NCBI RefSeq assembly: GCF_018831085.1
Contig: NZ_JAGPNM010000005.1
Span: forward strand, 1-64,000
Direction: 5' to 3'
DNA: 64,000 nucleotides
DNA from: Rheinheimera oceanensis
GTDB taxonomy: Bacteria > Pseudomonadota > Gammaproteobacteria > Enterobacterales > Alteromonadaceae
Part shown: positions 8,860 through 17,480 of the stretch, piece by piece
Position numbering within the stretch: the first letter of the stretch is position 1
Layout: the number at the start of each line of letters is the position of its first letter
Made by a program: the position numbers and the translations under genes
The notes under the pieces: model-generated
Told to the model about the DNA's origin: nothing
The model's input: only the letters and a program-made list of their open reading frames with translations
The model's database searches: none

Positions 8860-9903
8860 GTGTCGTTTTTTTATCAGATCCCAGCGCAGCAGCAAGCGGT
8901 AGCCTCACCGGTACAACAGCTTTTGGTTAATCAGCGTTACATGCTTAAGTGGCAACAACAGACGCTGTTACTACACAGTAAGCAAAGCCTGGCACTGCCT
9001 GATGCGGCGGAATTTACGCTTGAGCTGCCAGCCCAGGTGGCTGTGCTGCGGTTGTTTGGCGAAGCGCTTAACTGGGCTGCACTGCATAAAGTAATGCAGA
9101 TGATTACAGAAGCCACACTGGCTTGTCGTTTATATCAGCCTCACCCTGAGCTTAGCGCAGCAGTAGAGCTGGCTTTGCCAGCTGCTTTAACAGCAGCACA
9201 GCTGCAACAGCTAAATGAGCTGGCAGCCGGGTTAGATATTGAACTGGTATACCTGCCAACTGCCCCTGTGCTGGCAAAACCCGGTTTGCTGGTAATGGAC
9301 ATGGACTCTACTGCCATACAAATAGAATGTATTGACGAGTTGGCCAAACTGGCCGGGGTGGGGGAGCAGGTAGCAGCCGTAACTGCGCGGGCGATGAATG
9401 GCGAGCTGGACTTTGCTCAAAGCCTGGTAGCACGCGTAGCGGCGTTGCAAGGTGCAGATGAGAGTATCTTGCAACAGGTGTTAACCGGCGTGCCCTTAAT
9501 GCCGGGGTTAACTGAGCTGGTTCAGTATTTAAAAGCACATCAGTGGCATATTGCTATTGCGTCCGGAGGTTTTACCTATTTTACCGACGAGTTAAAACAG
9601 CGTTTAGGTTTAACCGCTGCTTTTGCCAACGTGCTGGACATTGCCAATGGTAAGTTAACCGGCAAAGTGCTGGGCGATATTGTCGATGCTAATACCAAAG
9701 CGCATGTGGTTAACGAACTTGCCGCTGAATACAACATTGCTGCAAGCCAAACCGTTGCTATCGGCGATGGAGCTAACGATATACCTATGCTTAAAGCTGC
9801 TGCGTTGGGGGTGGCTTTTCACGCCAAGCCAAAAGTACAGGCACAGGCTAAAGCAGCTATCCGGCAGGGTTCTTTATTACAGCTGTTGTACCTGCTGGAT
9901 TAA
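8860..9903 (+). CDS. serB: Phosphoserine phosphatase
   Basis: SerB removes phosphate from phosphoserine in the last step of serine synthesis. The HAD motifs are intact: motif I DMDST (Asp147 nucleophile, Asp149), motif II ASGGFT, and motif III/IV GDGANDIPML. The N-terminal ~130 residues form the variable regulatory region. The start is GTG at 8860, with AGGTAA upstream; the first downstream ATG (8941) would remove part of the N-terminal domain. At 347 aa it is slightly longer than the E. coli enzyme (322 aa). Confidence 0.95.
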   Translation: MSFFYQIPAQQQAVASPVQQLLVNQRYMLKWQQQTLLLHSKQSLALPDAAEFTLELPAQVAVLRLFGEALNWAALHKVMQMITEATLACRLYQPHPELSAAVELALPAALTAAQLQQLNELAAGLDIELVYLPTAPVLAKPGLLVMDMDSTAIQIECIDELAKLAGVGEQVAAVTARAMNGELDFAQSLVARVAALQGADESILQQVLTGVPLMPGLTELVQYLKAHQWHIAIASGGFTYFTDELKQRLGLTAAFANVLDIANGKLTGKVLGDIVDANTKAHVVNELAAEYNIAASQTVAIGDGANDIPMLKAAALGVAFHAKPKVQAQAKAAIRQGSLLQLLYLLD

Positions 9904-9907
9904 AAGC

Positions 9908-10804
9908 ATGAAGCACCAGCAGAGTTCACTTTATCTGGATTTAGAGCAATACCAGCTGCATTTACGCCGCTTGTTGCCGATGCAGCAAGGTATAGCACCG
10001 GTGTTGATGCTGCACGGCGCTATTGAAAACGGCCGTATTTTTTACAGCCAGTCTGGCAAGGGGCTGGGTTGTTATCTGGCTGATAATGGTTTTATGGTGT
10101 ATTGCGCTGATTTTGCCGGCCGTGGTTTATCAAAGCCGCATGTGTCAGAGGGGTTTGCGCAAAGCCAGCAACAAATGATCACCCGCGATATTCCGGCGTT
10201 AATCGAACATGTGTACCAGTTGCATCAACAAAAAGTTATTCTGATTGCCCACTCGTGGGGAGGCGTAGTTGCCGCTGCCAGCCTGGCGCGTTTTCCACAG
10301 CTTACAGCCAAAGTGGCTGCTAAGGTGTGTTTTGGCAGTAAAAGGGTGATCAGCATACAAAGCCTGGAGCGTAAGCTGAAAATTAACCTGATCTGGAATA
10401 GGCTGGCACCCTGGTTGAGTAAAAAGTACGGTTATTTCCCGGCACGCAAATGGCGTTTGGGCGCCGATGATGAGCCGCAACAGTTTTTACAGGATACGCT
10501 GCAATGGATCGCCGGTGCAGCTTTTACTGATTTAACCGATCAGTTTGATTATGGCCACAGCAGTAAAACCACAACGTGGCCACCGGTGTGGCACTTTGCT
10601 GCGCAGAATGACCGTTTGCTAGGCCATCCGCACGATGTAAAAGCCTTTATTGCTGAAACCGCACCGCAGGCACATTTCACTTTACTGGGCCGCTCTGCAG
10701 GCTATAAACAGGATTACGACCATATTTCTATGCTGACGCACCCCGGTGCTGTGCAGGATCATTTCCCCCAATTACGTGACTGGTTGTTGAAGCTGGATTA
10801 CTAA
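9908..10804 (+). CDS. Alpha/beta hydrolase (lysophospholipase-like)
   Basis: A 298-residue cytoplasmic alpha/beta hydrolase. The oxyanion region LMLHGAIENG, the nucleophile elbow AHSWGG (Ser), a candidate Asp in AAQNDRLLGHP and a candidate His in YDHISML give a complete triad. It resembles the serine-aminopeptidase/lysophospholipase group, but the substrate cannot be read from sequence. The open frame extends back into serB; the ATG at 9908, four bases after the serB stop, is the likely start. Its 3' end overlaps the convergent PilZ gene by 33 bases. Confidence 0.8.
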   Translation: MKHQQSSLYLDLEQYQLHLRRLLPMQQGIAPVLMLHGAIENGRIFYSQSGKGLGCYLADNGFMVYCADFAGRGLSKPHVSEGFAQSQQQMITRDIPALIEHVYQLHQQKVILIAHSWGGVVAAASLARFPQLTAKVAAKVCFGSKRVISIQSLERKLKINLIWNRLAPWLSKKYGYFPARKWRLGADDEPQQFLQDTLQWIAGAAFTDLTDQFDYGHSSKTTTWPPVWHFAAQNDRLLGHPHDVKAFIAETAPQAHFTLLGRSAGYKQDYDHISMLTHPGAVQDHFPQLRDWLLKLDY

Positions 10805-13291
10805 TTGCTGTTGTTGCTCTTTATGGCTGACAGGATCTACCGCTGCCCCATAACGCCAGGGTACTTCTTCTGAAATATCAATAATATCTATTACACCTGC
10901 CACACTCCATAACTCTTCTTCCAGTTGTTTGGCTTTATGAATGGCATAAGCGCTTATATAGTTCATTTCAGCGGCAATATAGTCGGTGTCTGGTCTGCCG
11001 GTGCGGGATAGCGTCAGACGAAAACAAAACAGGCTACCTTGTTGCAAAGCATCCAGCACAAATTGCTGTTTTTTCTGCTCAGAGCTAAATTCGTAATCGT
11101 AGTGACAGTTTGCTTCAATAGTCCCGGTAGTAATGTCGGCAGGTAGTGCGATAAAAAGCTCGTAGCTTCTGGCGTTGTCAAAACGTTTCATCTGCTTAAG
11201 TTGTTGCGCAAACTGCAGACTGGCGGCGTTATTGCGCAGAATCATATTCAAATCAATAGCATCGCTATGCTGGTGGTGTAAATTCAATAACTGATACAGA
11301 CAGTTGCTGGTGCCACCTTTGGCCACAGTATTAATTTCATAGCGAATACCTTTGCGGTGTAAAAACAGTGCAAAACTATTTTGTGAATTAAGGTACATAT
11401 TGCGCAAGGCTGTCGCTAGGCCCGGATACTTAGGGCTTTCTTCTGCCGGTGTCAGTTTAGCGCGGTTGCTTTGGATCAGTTGCTGAAAAAACAAACGCCC
11501 GACATGAGGTTCATCTGTTTCTGCTGCACGCAGGTTCATAATAGTATGGCTTTTACTTACTGCCATTACCTCATACGGCAGCTCATTGAGGCTGTAGCGG
11601 GCACTTATTTTCTGCATATCAGGCAGACGCAGCATGACAATATCGCCTTTATTAAACCTTACCGGTAAGGCGGTTTCCAACTGTAGGCCTTTTGATGAAA
11701 AATCCCGGCTGTGACCACTCAGCTCGGTCTGGTTTTGTGGGTCTTTTACCATTACCGATGTTTTATACAGATAGCGTGATTCTGAGCGCAGGTTGACATA
11801 TTGCACCGGTATGGCCTCACAGGAAGGAATACCGGGGCGTTTTTTATGGCCAAACTGAGCCAACAGCTTAAGTTGTTGCTGGTTCACCGGATAACTCTGA
11901 TACCAGAAAGTGCTGTCGGTGCTGCTGATATCTGTCAGGTTAACAATATAGCGTAAGTCCTGTAGCAGGCCTTTTATCAGCGGCGCTTGTGATGCTGGCT
12001 TTTTAACCCCGTACTGTTCTGGCACTGTCGCTGGCATTTCTGCCATGCTTGCAGCAGTACGCAGTAAGTTGCAGTGTAATACCCGCCAGCTTGGTTTGCT
12101 GGCACCAAAACCGAGAAATAATTCTTTTAGCTGGTCAGAAGCGGCCAGCTCTTCACTGGTTGCAGAATAGAAAAACAACTTACCTTTGGCGGCGTGGGTA
12201 AAGCAGTAAAGAATAGTCGATTTTTCCTCATTACTCTGTTGCAGCAGTTGCTTCAACCGTTTTACCGACAGCAGGCTGTCGAAAATAGCCTGATGTTGCT
12301 CATCAAGAAAATAATGCCAGATAGCCCGGTTGTACTCTGTTGTCAGAGCAAAGGTAGGAATAGGCTGACCGTCTTTTACCGCAATAAAGACCGGCAGGCT
12401 GCTAAGGCGTGGCAGGTAAAATTGCTCATAACCTTTGGTGCGCATGCTGTGGCAGACGTTGTCGAGATTTACTTTATAGCGGCGTTTGTTGCCGGTGATA
12501 AATTTCTGCAAAAAGTCGGCAAATTGTTGTTCATTACCATCTTGCAAGCGTTGCAGACGCAAATAGTGGTTCTGGCTCTGCGACTCCGTATCAACCACTT
12601 TATAAATTACACCGTCTGACAGGCCGAGCATAAACTCCTGCTCCAGGCCGGTAAAATAGAGTTTTAATTCGGTACCGGCATTAACCTTTAGCGGTTTGGT
12701 TAATTTAACCTTGCAGCCTGATACCGATAAGTCTGATGTACTGGCTGTAATGCGCTGTTTATTCAGCTCTATTTCAACTTCAATAGCATAATTCATCCGC
12801 TCATCACGGCGGGTGGTATAGCTGCCGAAGGCGATGACATCGGCCACTTGCGGTGGCAGTTCTTCCTCGTCGTCCCGCGGCTTACCATTTGCAGATTGCT
12901 GCAGGGCGTTTTTCACCCGCTCTTCAGTTTCTTTGCGGTGCATTACGCGAAAATTGTTTTCGGTATTACGTACTTCTTCATACAAACCAAGCGTATAACC
13001 GCCGTATTGTTTCAGGCCGTTTTCAAACACTTTAATGGCGTTATTATCCATATAGTGAGTTTTGCCTTTATATTCGTAAGGCTTAACATCACCATCAACA
13101 TGGCCGCGTAAATCAATAAAATAATTGCAGGGCTGCGCCATGCGTTTAAGTTCCATTTTTAACAGGAACTGTTTGGATTTAGGAATATCGGACGTCAATA
13201 AACTAAACACCTGATCAAAGTCTGCCGAGTTCAGCAAGCTTTTCATGCGGTCAATAATGCCGACGTATTCCTGTAAATCTTCTGCTGTCAT
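10772..13291 (-). CDS. Large PilZ protein with two c-di-GMP-binding motifs
   Basis: An 839-residue protein with two PilZ-type signatures, each complete. The first is RRDER at 161-165 with DLSVSG at 187-192; the second is RSESR at 502-506 with DFSSKG at 530-535. PilZ domains bind cyclic di-GMP through these residues. No signal peptide or membrane segment is evident, so it is probably cytoplasmic. The N-terminal ~140 residues and the stretch between and after the PilZ motifs match no domain I recognise. Similar large PilZ proteins next to radA occur in related genera, from memory. The output target is unknown. It is divergent from radA. Confidence 0.85.
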   Translation of the reverse strand: MTAEDLQEYVGIIDRMKSLLNSADFDQVFSLLTSDIPKSKQFLLKMELKRMAQPCNYFIDLRGHVDGDVKPYEYKGKTHYMDNNAIKVFENGLKQYGGYTLGLYEEVRNTENNFRVMHRKETEERVKNALQQSANGKPRDDEEELPPQVADVIAFGSYTTRRDERMNYAIEVEIELNKQRITASTSDLSVSGCKVKLTKPLKVNAGTELKLYFTGLEQEFMLGLSDGVIYKVVDTESQSQNHYLRLQRLQDGNEQQFADFLQKFITGNKRRYKVNLDNVCHSMRTKGYEQFYLPRLSSLPVFIAVKDGQPIPTFALTTEYNRAIWHYFLDEQHQAIFDSLLSVKRLKQLLQQSNEEKSTILYCFTHAAKGKLFFYSATSEELAASDQLKELFLGFGASKPSWRVLHCNLLRTAASMAEMPATVPEQYGVKKPASQAPLIKGLLQDLRYIVNLTDISSTDSTFWYQSYPVNQQQLKLLAQFGHKKRPGIPSCEAIPVQYVNLRSESRYLYKTSVMVKDPQNQTELSGHSRDFSSKGLQLETALPVRFNKGDIVMLRLPDMQKISARYSLNELPYEVMAVSKSHTIMNLRAAETDEPHVGRLFFQQLIQSNRAKLTPAEESPKYPGLATALRNMYLNSQNSFALFLHRKGIRYEINTVAKGGTSNCLYQLLNLHHQHSDAIDLNMILRNNAASLQFAQQLKQMKRFDNARSYELFIALPADITTGTIEANCHYDYEFSSEQKKQQFVLDALQQGSLFCFRLTLSRTGRPDTDYIAAEMNYISAYAIHKAKQLEEELWSVAGVIDIIDISEEVPWRYGAAVDPVSHKEQQQQLVIQLQQPVT

Positions 13292-13411
13292 AATTCAGTC
13301 AGGTTAAATGCCATAATACCGGCACCTTGGGGTTATAATCTGTAGTACGCTACGTTGTTACAAACTGAAAAGCAATATCCATGCCTTTCATTTAGCTTGA
13401 GAAAATAAATT

Positions 13412-14773
13412 ATGGCAAAAGTAAAAACCGCTTATGTCTGCAGTGACTGCGGCGCTGACTTTGTGCGCTGGCAAGGCCAGTGTACGGAATGTGGAGCCTG
13501 GAACACCGTTAGTGAAGTACGCTTAGGTAGCGCCAGCAGCAAAAATGCCCGCTTTGAAGGTTATGCCGGGGCTGCGGTAGCAAAAGTAGTGCGGCTGGAT
13601 GAAGTAGACTTACAGGACGTACCACGTTTTAGCAGTGGCTTTGCAGAGTTTGACCGTGTACTGGGCGGTGGCATAGTGCCGGGCTCGGCTATTTTAATTG
13701 GTGGCCACCCCGGTGCCGGTAAAAGTACCTTATTGCTGCAAATTATGTGCGGCCTGGCGCAGCAGGGCGGTGCACTTTATATTACCGGTGAAGAATCCTT
13801 ACAGCAGGTTGCCATGCGGGCGCAACGTTTAGGTTTACCAACCAATGCGCTGAAAATGCTGGCTGAAACCAATGTTGAAACCATTTGTCTGCTGGCGCAG
13901 CAGGAAAAGCCGCGCATTATGGTTATTGATTCTATTCAGGTAATGCACTTAGCTGATATTCAGTCGGCACCCGGCAGTGTATCGCAGGTGCGCGAAAGTG
14001 CGGCCTTTTTAACCCGTTTTGCCAAGCAGCATCATATTGCCATTATTATGGTAGGCCATGTTACTAAAGATGGCTCGCTGGCTGGTCCCAAAGTATTAGA
14101 ACACTGCATTGATTGCTCGGTAATGCTCGACGGCGACAGTGATAACCGTTACCGCACTATGCGTGGCAACAAAAACCGTTTTGGCCCGGTTAATGAGCTG
14201 GGCGTATTTGCCATGACCGGCCAGGGCATGAAAGAGGTAAAAAACCCGTCTGCTATATTTTTAACCCGCGGTAAGGAAGATCAGTCCGGCAGTATTGTTA
14301 TGGTGCTGTGGGAAGGCACCCGGCCGTTGTTGGTAGAAATACAAGGGCTGGTCGATTACTCACCATTGAATAACCCGCGCCGTGTAACACTGGGCATGGA
14401 GCAAAACCGTATATCGATGTTACTGGCTGTTATGCACCGTCACGCCGGTATACAAATGGCTGATCAGGATGTGTTTGTTAACGTGGTGGGCGGCGTAAAA
14501 GTAAACGAGACCAGTGCCGATTTAGCCACTTTGCTGGCGCTGGTGTCGAGTTTTCGAGATAAGCCACTACCAAACGATTTAGTGGTGTTTGGTGAAGTAG
14601 GGCTGGCGGGCGAAATAAGGCCAGTGCCAAGTGGTCAGGAACGCTTACGTGAGGCGGCCAAGCATGGTTTTAAACGGGCGATAGTGCCGCAGGCAAACTG
14701 CCCGAAAGAACCCATTGCCGGTATGGAAGTAATAGGGGTTAGTAAACTGGCAGAGGCATTAGAGGCTATTTAG
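13412..14773 (+). CDS. radA: DNA repair protein RadA
   Basis: RadA is a RecA-like ATPase that helps process recombination intermediates and promotes branch migration. A C4 zinc finger lies at Cys10, Cys13, Cys24 and Cys27. Walker A is GGHPGAGKST (about 97-106), and the RadA-specific KNRFG motif is present (GNKNRFGPVNE). The C-terminal third is the Lon protease-like domain. The 453-residue length is typical. The start ATG has only a weak ribosome-binding site. Confidence 0.97.
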   Translation: MAKVKTAYVCSDCGADFVRWQGQCTECGAWNTVSEVRLGSASSKNARFEGYAGAAVAKVVRLDEVDLQDVPRFSSGFAEFDRVLGGGIVPGSAILIGGHPGAGKSTLLLQIMCGLAQQGGALYITGEESLQQVAMRAQRLGLPTNALKMLAETNVETICLLAQQEKPRIMVIDSIQVMHLADIQSAPGSVSQVRESAAFLTRFAKQHHIAIIMVGHVTKDGSLAGPKVLEHCIDCSVMLDGDSDNRYRTMRGNKNRFGPVNELGVFAMTGQGMKEVKNPSAIFLTRGKEDQSGSIVMVLWEGTRPLLVEIQGLVDYSPLNNPRRVTLGMEQNRISMLLAVMHRHAGIQMADQDVFVNVVGGVKVNETSADLATLLALVSSFRDKPLPNDLVVFGEVGLAGEIRPVPSGQERLREAAKHGFKRAIVPQANCPKEPIAGMEVIGVSKLAEALEAI

Positions 14774-14774
14774 T

Positions 14775-14802
14775 GCAAAAAAAGCCCCGCGCTGGCGGGG
14801 CT
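14775..14802 (-). terminator. Intrinsic terminator of bamD
   Basis: The stem AGCCCCGC / GCGGGGCT (14783-14802) encloses a 4-base loop. On the minus strand it is followed by seven T, so it serves bamD, whose stop is 8 bases away. On the plus strand it may also slow transcription leaving radA. Confidence 0.85.
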
Positions 14803-14809
14803 GTCTGGT

Positions 14810-15559
14810 TTAGAATTTGGTATTTTGCGGAAAGTTAAGCTTTAACACCTGATAAGTGTCGTCTTTCAGTTTGCTCAGGCCAAGCCTGTCGTAGCTTTCA
14901 ACCATAATTTCAAGTGCCTGTTCAACTAACGGCGAATCACGGTAAAACTCAACGATATATTTGCCACGGTTAGCTGCAGCCAGATAAGCGCCACGGCGCA
15001 TGTAGTAATCAGCTACCAGCAGCTCATGCCGCGCCAGCGCATCTTTAATACTTAACATGCGCTTTTTGGCTTCAGCAGCGTATTTGCTGTTAGGAAAGCT
15101 GCTTACCAGTAACTTAAAATCATCAAACGCCTGGCGGGTACTGGCCAGATCCCGGTCTGCGCGGTCAATGCCCAGCAGATTATGCAGTGCATTTTCATCC
15201 GCTTTCATATTGCTCAGGCCACGCATGTAGTAAACGTAGTCCAGCTCAGGATGGTTCGGATTTAAGCGGATAAAACGGTCAATGCCTGCCAGTGCTTTTT
15301 GTACATCGCCAGCCTGATAATGGGCATAGATCAAATCCAGCTGTACCTGCCTGGCCAGCGGCCCGAACGGGTAACGGCTTTCTACTGCCATTAACAGTTC
15401 GATAGCGCGGTTGTACAAGCCGTTATCTAATACTTCTTTGGCTTGCTGATACATAGTTTGTGCGGTTTGCGTATTACTGGTATCCGCTTCCTTCGGTTTA
15501 CCGGCACAGGCCGTAAGGGTTAATGCCAGTAAAGAAATCAGTAAAAAATTCGCTTTCAT
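14810..15559 (-). CDS. bamD: Outer membrane assembly lipoprotein BamD
   Basis: BamD is the essential lipoprotein of the BAM complex that folds beta-barrel proteins into the outer membrane. The signal peptide ends in the lipobox LTAC, giving Cys18 as the lipidated residue. Five TPR-like helical pairs follow, including FGPLARQVQLDLIYAHYQAG and FPNSKYAAEAKKRM. The 249-aa length matches E. coli (245 aa). It is divergent from rluD, an arrangement shared with E. coli. Confidence 0.95.
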   Translation of the reverse strand: MKANFLLISLLALTLTACAGKPKEADTSNTQTAQTMYQQAKEVLDNGLYNRAIELLMAVESRYPFGPLARQVQLDLIYAHYQAGDVQKALAGIDRFIRLNPNHPELDYVYYMRGLSNMKADENALHNLLGIDRADRDLASTRQAFDDFKLLVSSFPNSKYAAEAKKRMLSIKDALARHELLVADYYMRRGAYLAAANRGKYIVEFYRDSPLVEQALEIMVESYDRLGLSKLKDDTYQVLKLNFPQNTKF

Positions 15560-15682
15560 TTAAAAATCCGTTACTACTTGAGCTAAATGGCTGTCTAGTC
15601 TGGCGTAAAATCGCTAAAATACACGCTATTGCGATTCTACCCCAGACCTGCCGGGGTTGCACACAGGATAACTGCTTCCGTT

Positions 15683-16657
15683 ATGACAAAACAGCTAAAA
15701 CTTTCAGAAATTGTACCAGACCATCTTTTTGGTAAGCGATTAGATCAGGTCCTGGCCGAAATGTTCCCTGATTATTCCCGCTCCAGAATAAAAGAATGGA
15801 TCCTGGCGGACGCAGTTAAGGTTAACGGCATAGTGCAAAATAAGCCACGCGAAAAAATGCTGGGTGGAGAGCTTATCGATATTCTGGCTGAACTACCAGA
15901 AGACGAGCGTTTTGAAGCAGAAGCCATTGACCTGAATATTGTTTACGAAGATGAACATATTCTGGTGTTAAATAAACCGGCTGGCCTGGTAGTTCATCCC
16001 GGTGCCGGTAACGCTGACGGCACCTTGTTAAATGCATTGCTGCACCATTGCCCTGGTATTGCGGAAGTGCCGCGGGCCGGTATTATCCATCGGCTGGACA
16101 AAGACACCACCGGTTTAATGGTGGTAGCGAAAACCATACCGGCGCAAACTCATTTAGTAGAAGCCATGCAGGCGCGTGAAATTACCCGTGAGTATGAAGC
16201 CGTATGCCATGGTGCTATGACAGGCGGTGGAACTATTGACGAGCCGATAGGCCGCCACCCCACCAAACGTACTCATATGGCGGTAAGCCAGTCAGGTAAA
16301 CCTGCAACTACCCATTTTCGCGTGATGGAAAAATACCGGGCCCATACCCGTTTGCGCCTGCGGCTTGAAACCGGCCGTACGCATCAAATCCGTGTGCATA
16401 TGACTTACGTAAATCATCCATTGGTGGGTGATCCTGTTTATGCAGGCCGGCCACGGCCGCCGCGCAAAGCTGACGAACATCTGCTGGGTATTTTACGCAA
16501 CTTCAGACGCCAGGCTTTACACGCCGCAATGTTGCGCCTGGCGCACCCCATTACGCTGGAGCTTCTGGAATGGCATGCGCCTATTCCGGATGACATGGTG
16601 CAGTTAACTGCAGCGCTGCGGGCCGATACCGCTGAGCACGGCCTGGATTATGTCTGA
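15683..16657 (+). CDS. rluD: 23S rRNA pseudouridine synthase RluD
   Basis: RluD makes the pseudouridines in helix 69 of 23S rRNA (E. coli positions 1911, 1915 and 1917). An N-terminal S4 RNA-binding domain (RLDQVLAEMFPDYSRSRI) precedes the catalytic domain. The motif HRLDKDTTGL places the catalytic aspartate at residue 139, the same number as in E. coli. The ATG at 15683 was chosen over upstream in-frame starts because it gives the family N terminus and a 324-aa length. It overlaps pgeF by 8 bases. Confidence 0.96.
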   Translation: MTKQLKLSEIVPDHLFGKRLDQVLAEMFPDYSRSRIKEWILADAVKVNGIVQNKPREKMLGGELIDILAELPEDERFEAEAIDLNIVYEDEHILVLNKPAGLVVHPGAGNADGTLLNALLHHCPGIAEVPRAGIIHRLDKDTTGLMVVAKTIPAQTHLVEAMQAREITREYEAVCHGAMTGGGTIDEPIGRHPTKRTHMAVSQSGKPATTHFRVMEKYRAHTRLRLRLETGRTHQIRVHMTYVNHPLVGDPVYAGRPRPPRKADEHLLGILRNFRRQALHAAMLRLAHPITLELLEWHAPIPDDMVQLTAALRADTAEHGLDYV

Positions 16658-17387
16658 CAGCCCGCTGTTGCTGCCTGACTGGCCAGCCCCTGCCAATGTA
16701 CGGGCAGTATGCAGCACCCGTAACGGCGGTTGTTCAACGGGTGTGTATGCCAGTTTAAATCTTGGTAATCATGTGGCCGATAACGCAGAACAGGTTGCTG
16801 AAAACCGCCGGCGTTACCAACAGCTGGCAAAGATGCCAGCTGCACCGGTCTGGTTAAATCAGGTGCATGGTACAGCAGTATCTGTGCTTAGTAGCGTGTC
16901 TGCACCGGATGATACCGCCGATGCCAGTGTAACCTGTGAGCAAGGTGTTGTGGCCACGGTTATGACAGCAGATTGCCTGCCGTTATTATTGTGTGATAAC
17001 GCCGGTACTCAGGTAGCCGCAGTACATGCTGGCTGGCGCGGCTTGTGTGATGGCGTTATTGAAGCCACACTGGCACACTTTAGTAAACCGGATGAGGTGC
17101 TGGTGTATCTTGGCCCGGCTATCAGCCAAAGTGCATTTGAAGTAGGGCCAGAGGTACGGGCTGCTTTTATTAATCACAGTGCGCAGGCGGAGCAGGCTTT
17201 TATCAGCGGCAATAATAACAGGTGGCAAGCTGATTTATATCTGCTGGCAAAACAGCGGTTGCACGCCTGTGGCGTGCAGCATATTTACGGTGGCCGGTAC
17301 TGCACTTATCAGCAAAGTGAGTTGTTTTTTTCCTACCGGCGTAACGGCCAAACCGGCCGTATGGCCAGCTCAATCTGGTTAGTCTGA
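16650..17387 (+). CDS. pgeF: Purine nucleoside phosphorylase / laccase-domain protein (PgeF/YfiH)
   Basis: A member of the YfiH family, described both as a polyphenol oxidase/purine nucleoside phosphorylase and as an editor that removes wrongly placed residues from peptidoglycan precursors. The zinc-site motifs are TADCLPLLL (Cys) and AAVHAGWRGL (His), with a further His in LNQVHGT. The length of 245 aa is standard. The order rluD-yfiH-clpB is the same as in E. coli. It overlaps rluD and is probably coupled to it. Confidence 0.92.
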   Translation: MSDSPLLLPDWPAPANVRAVCSTRNGGCSTGVYASLNLGNHVADNAEQVAENRRRYQQLAKMPAAPVWLNQVHGTAVSVLSSVSAPDDTADASVTCEQGVVATVMTADCLPLLLCDNAGTQVAAVHAGWRGLCDGVIEATLAHFSKPDEVLVYLGPAISQSAFEVGPEVRAAFINHSAQAEQAFISGNNNRWQADLYLLAKQRLHACGVQHIYGGRYCTYQQSELFFSYRRNGQTGRMASSIWLV

Positions 17388-17415
17388 TCTAAGTCAAATT
17401 TTTGACGTTTGTCTG

Positions 17416-17444
17416 CTTGAATTTGCAGCAATAACGCCCAATCT
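17416..17444 (+). promoter_or_regulatory. Sigma-32 heat-shock promoter of clpB
   Basis: CTTGAA (17416-17421) and CCCAATCT (17437-17444) are separated by 15 bases. They match the RpoH consensus (CTTGAA and CCCCATNT, spacing 13-17) apart from one base. The clpB start lies 36 bases downstream of the -10 element, with GGAG in the leader. Confidence 0.85.
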
Positions 17445-17480
17445 TATAACGCAACAGTGTTGTGCTTGTAGGAGCCTGAA

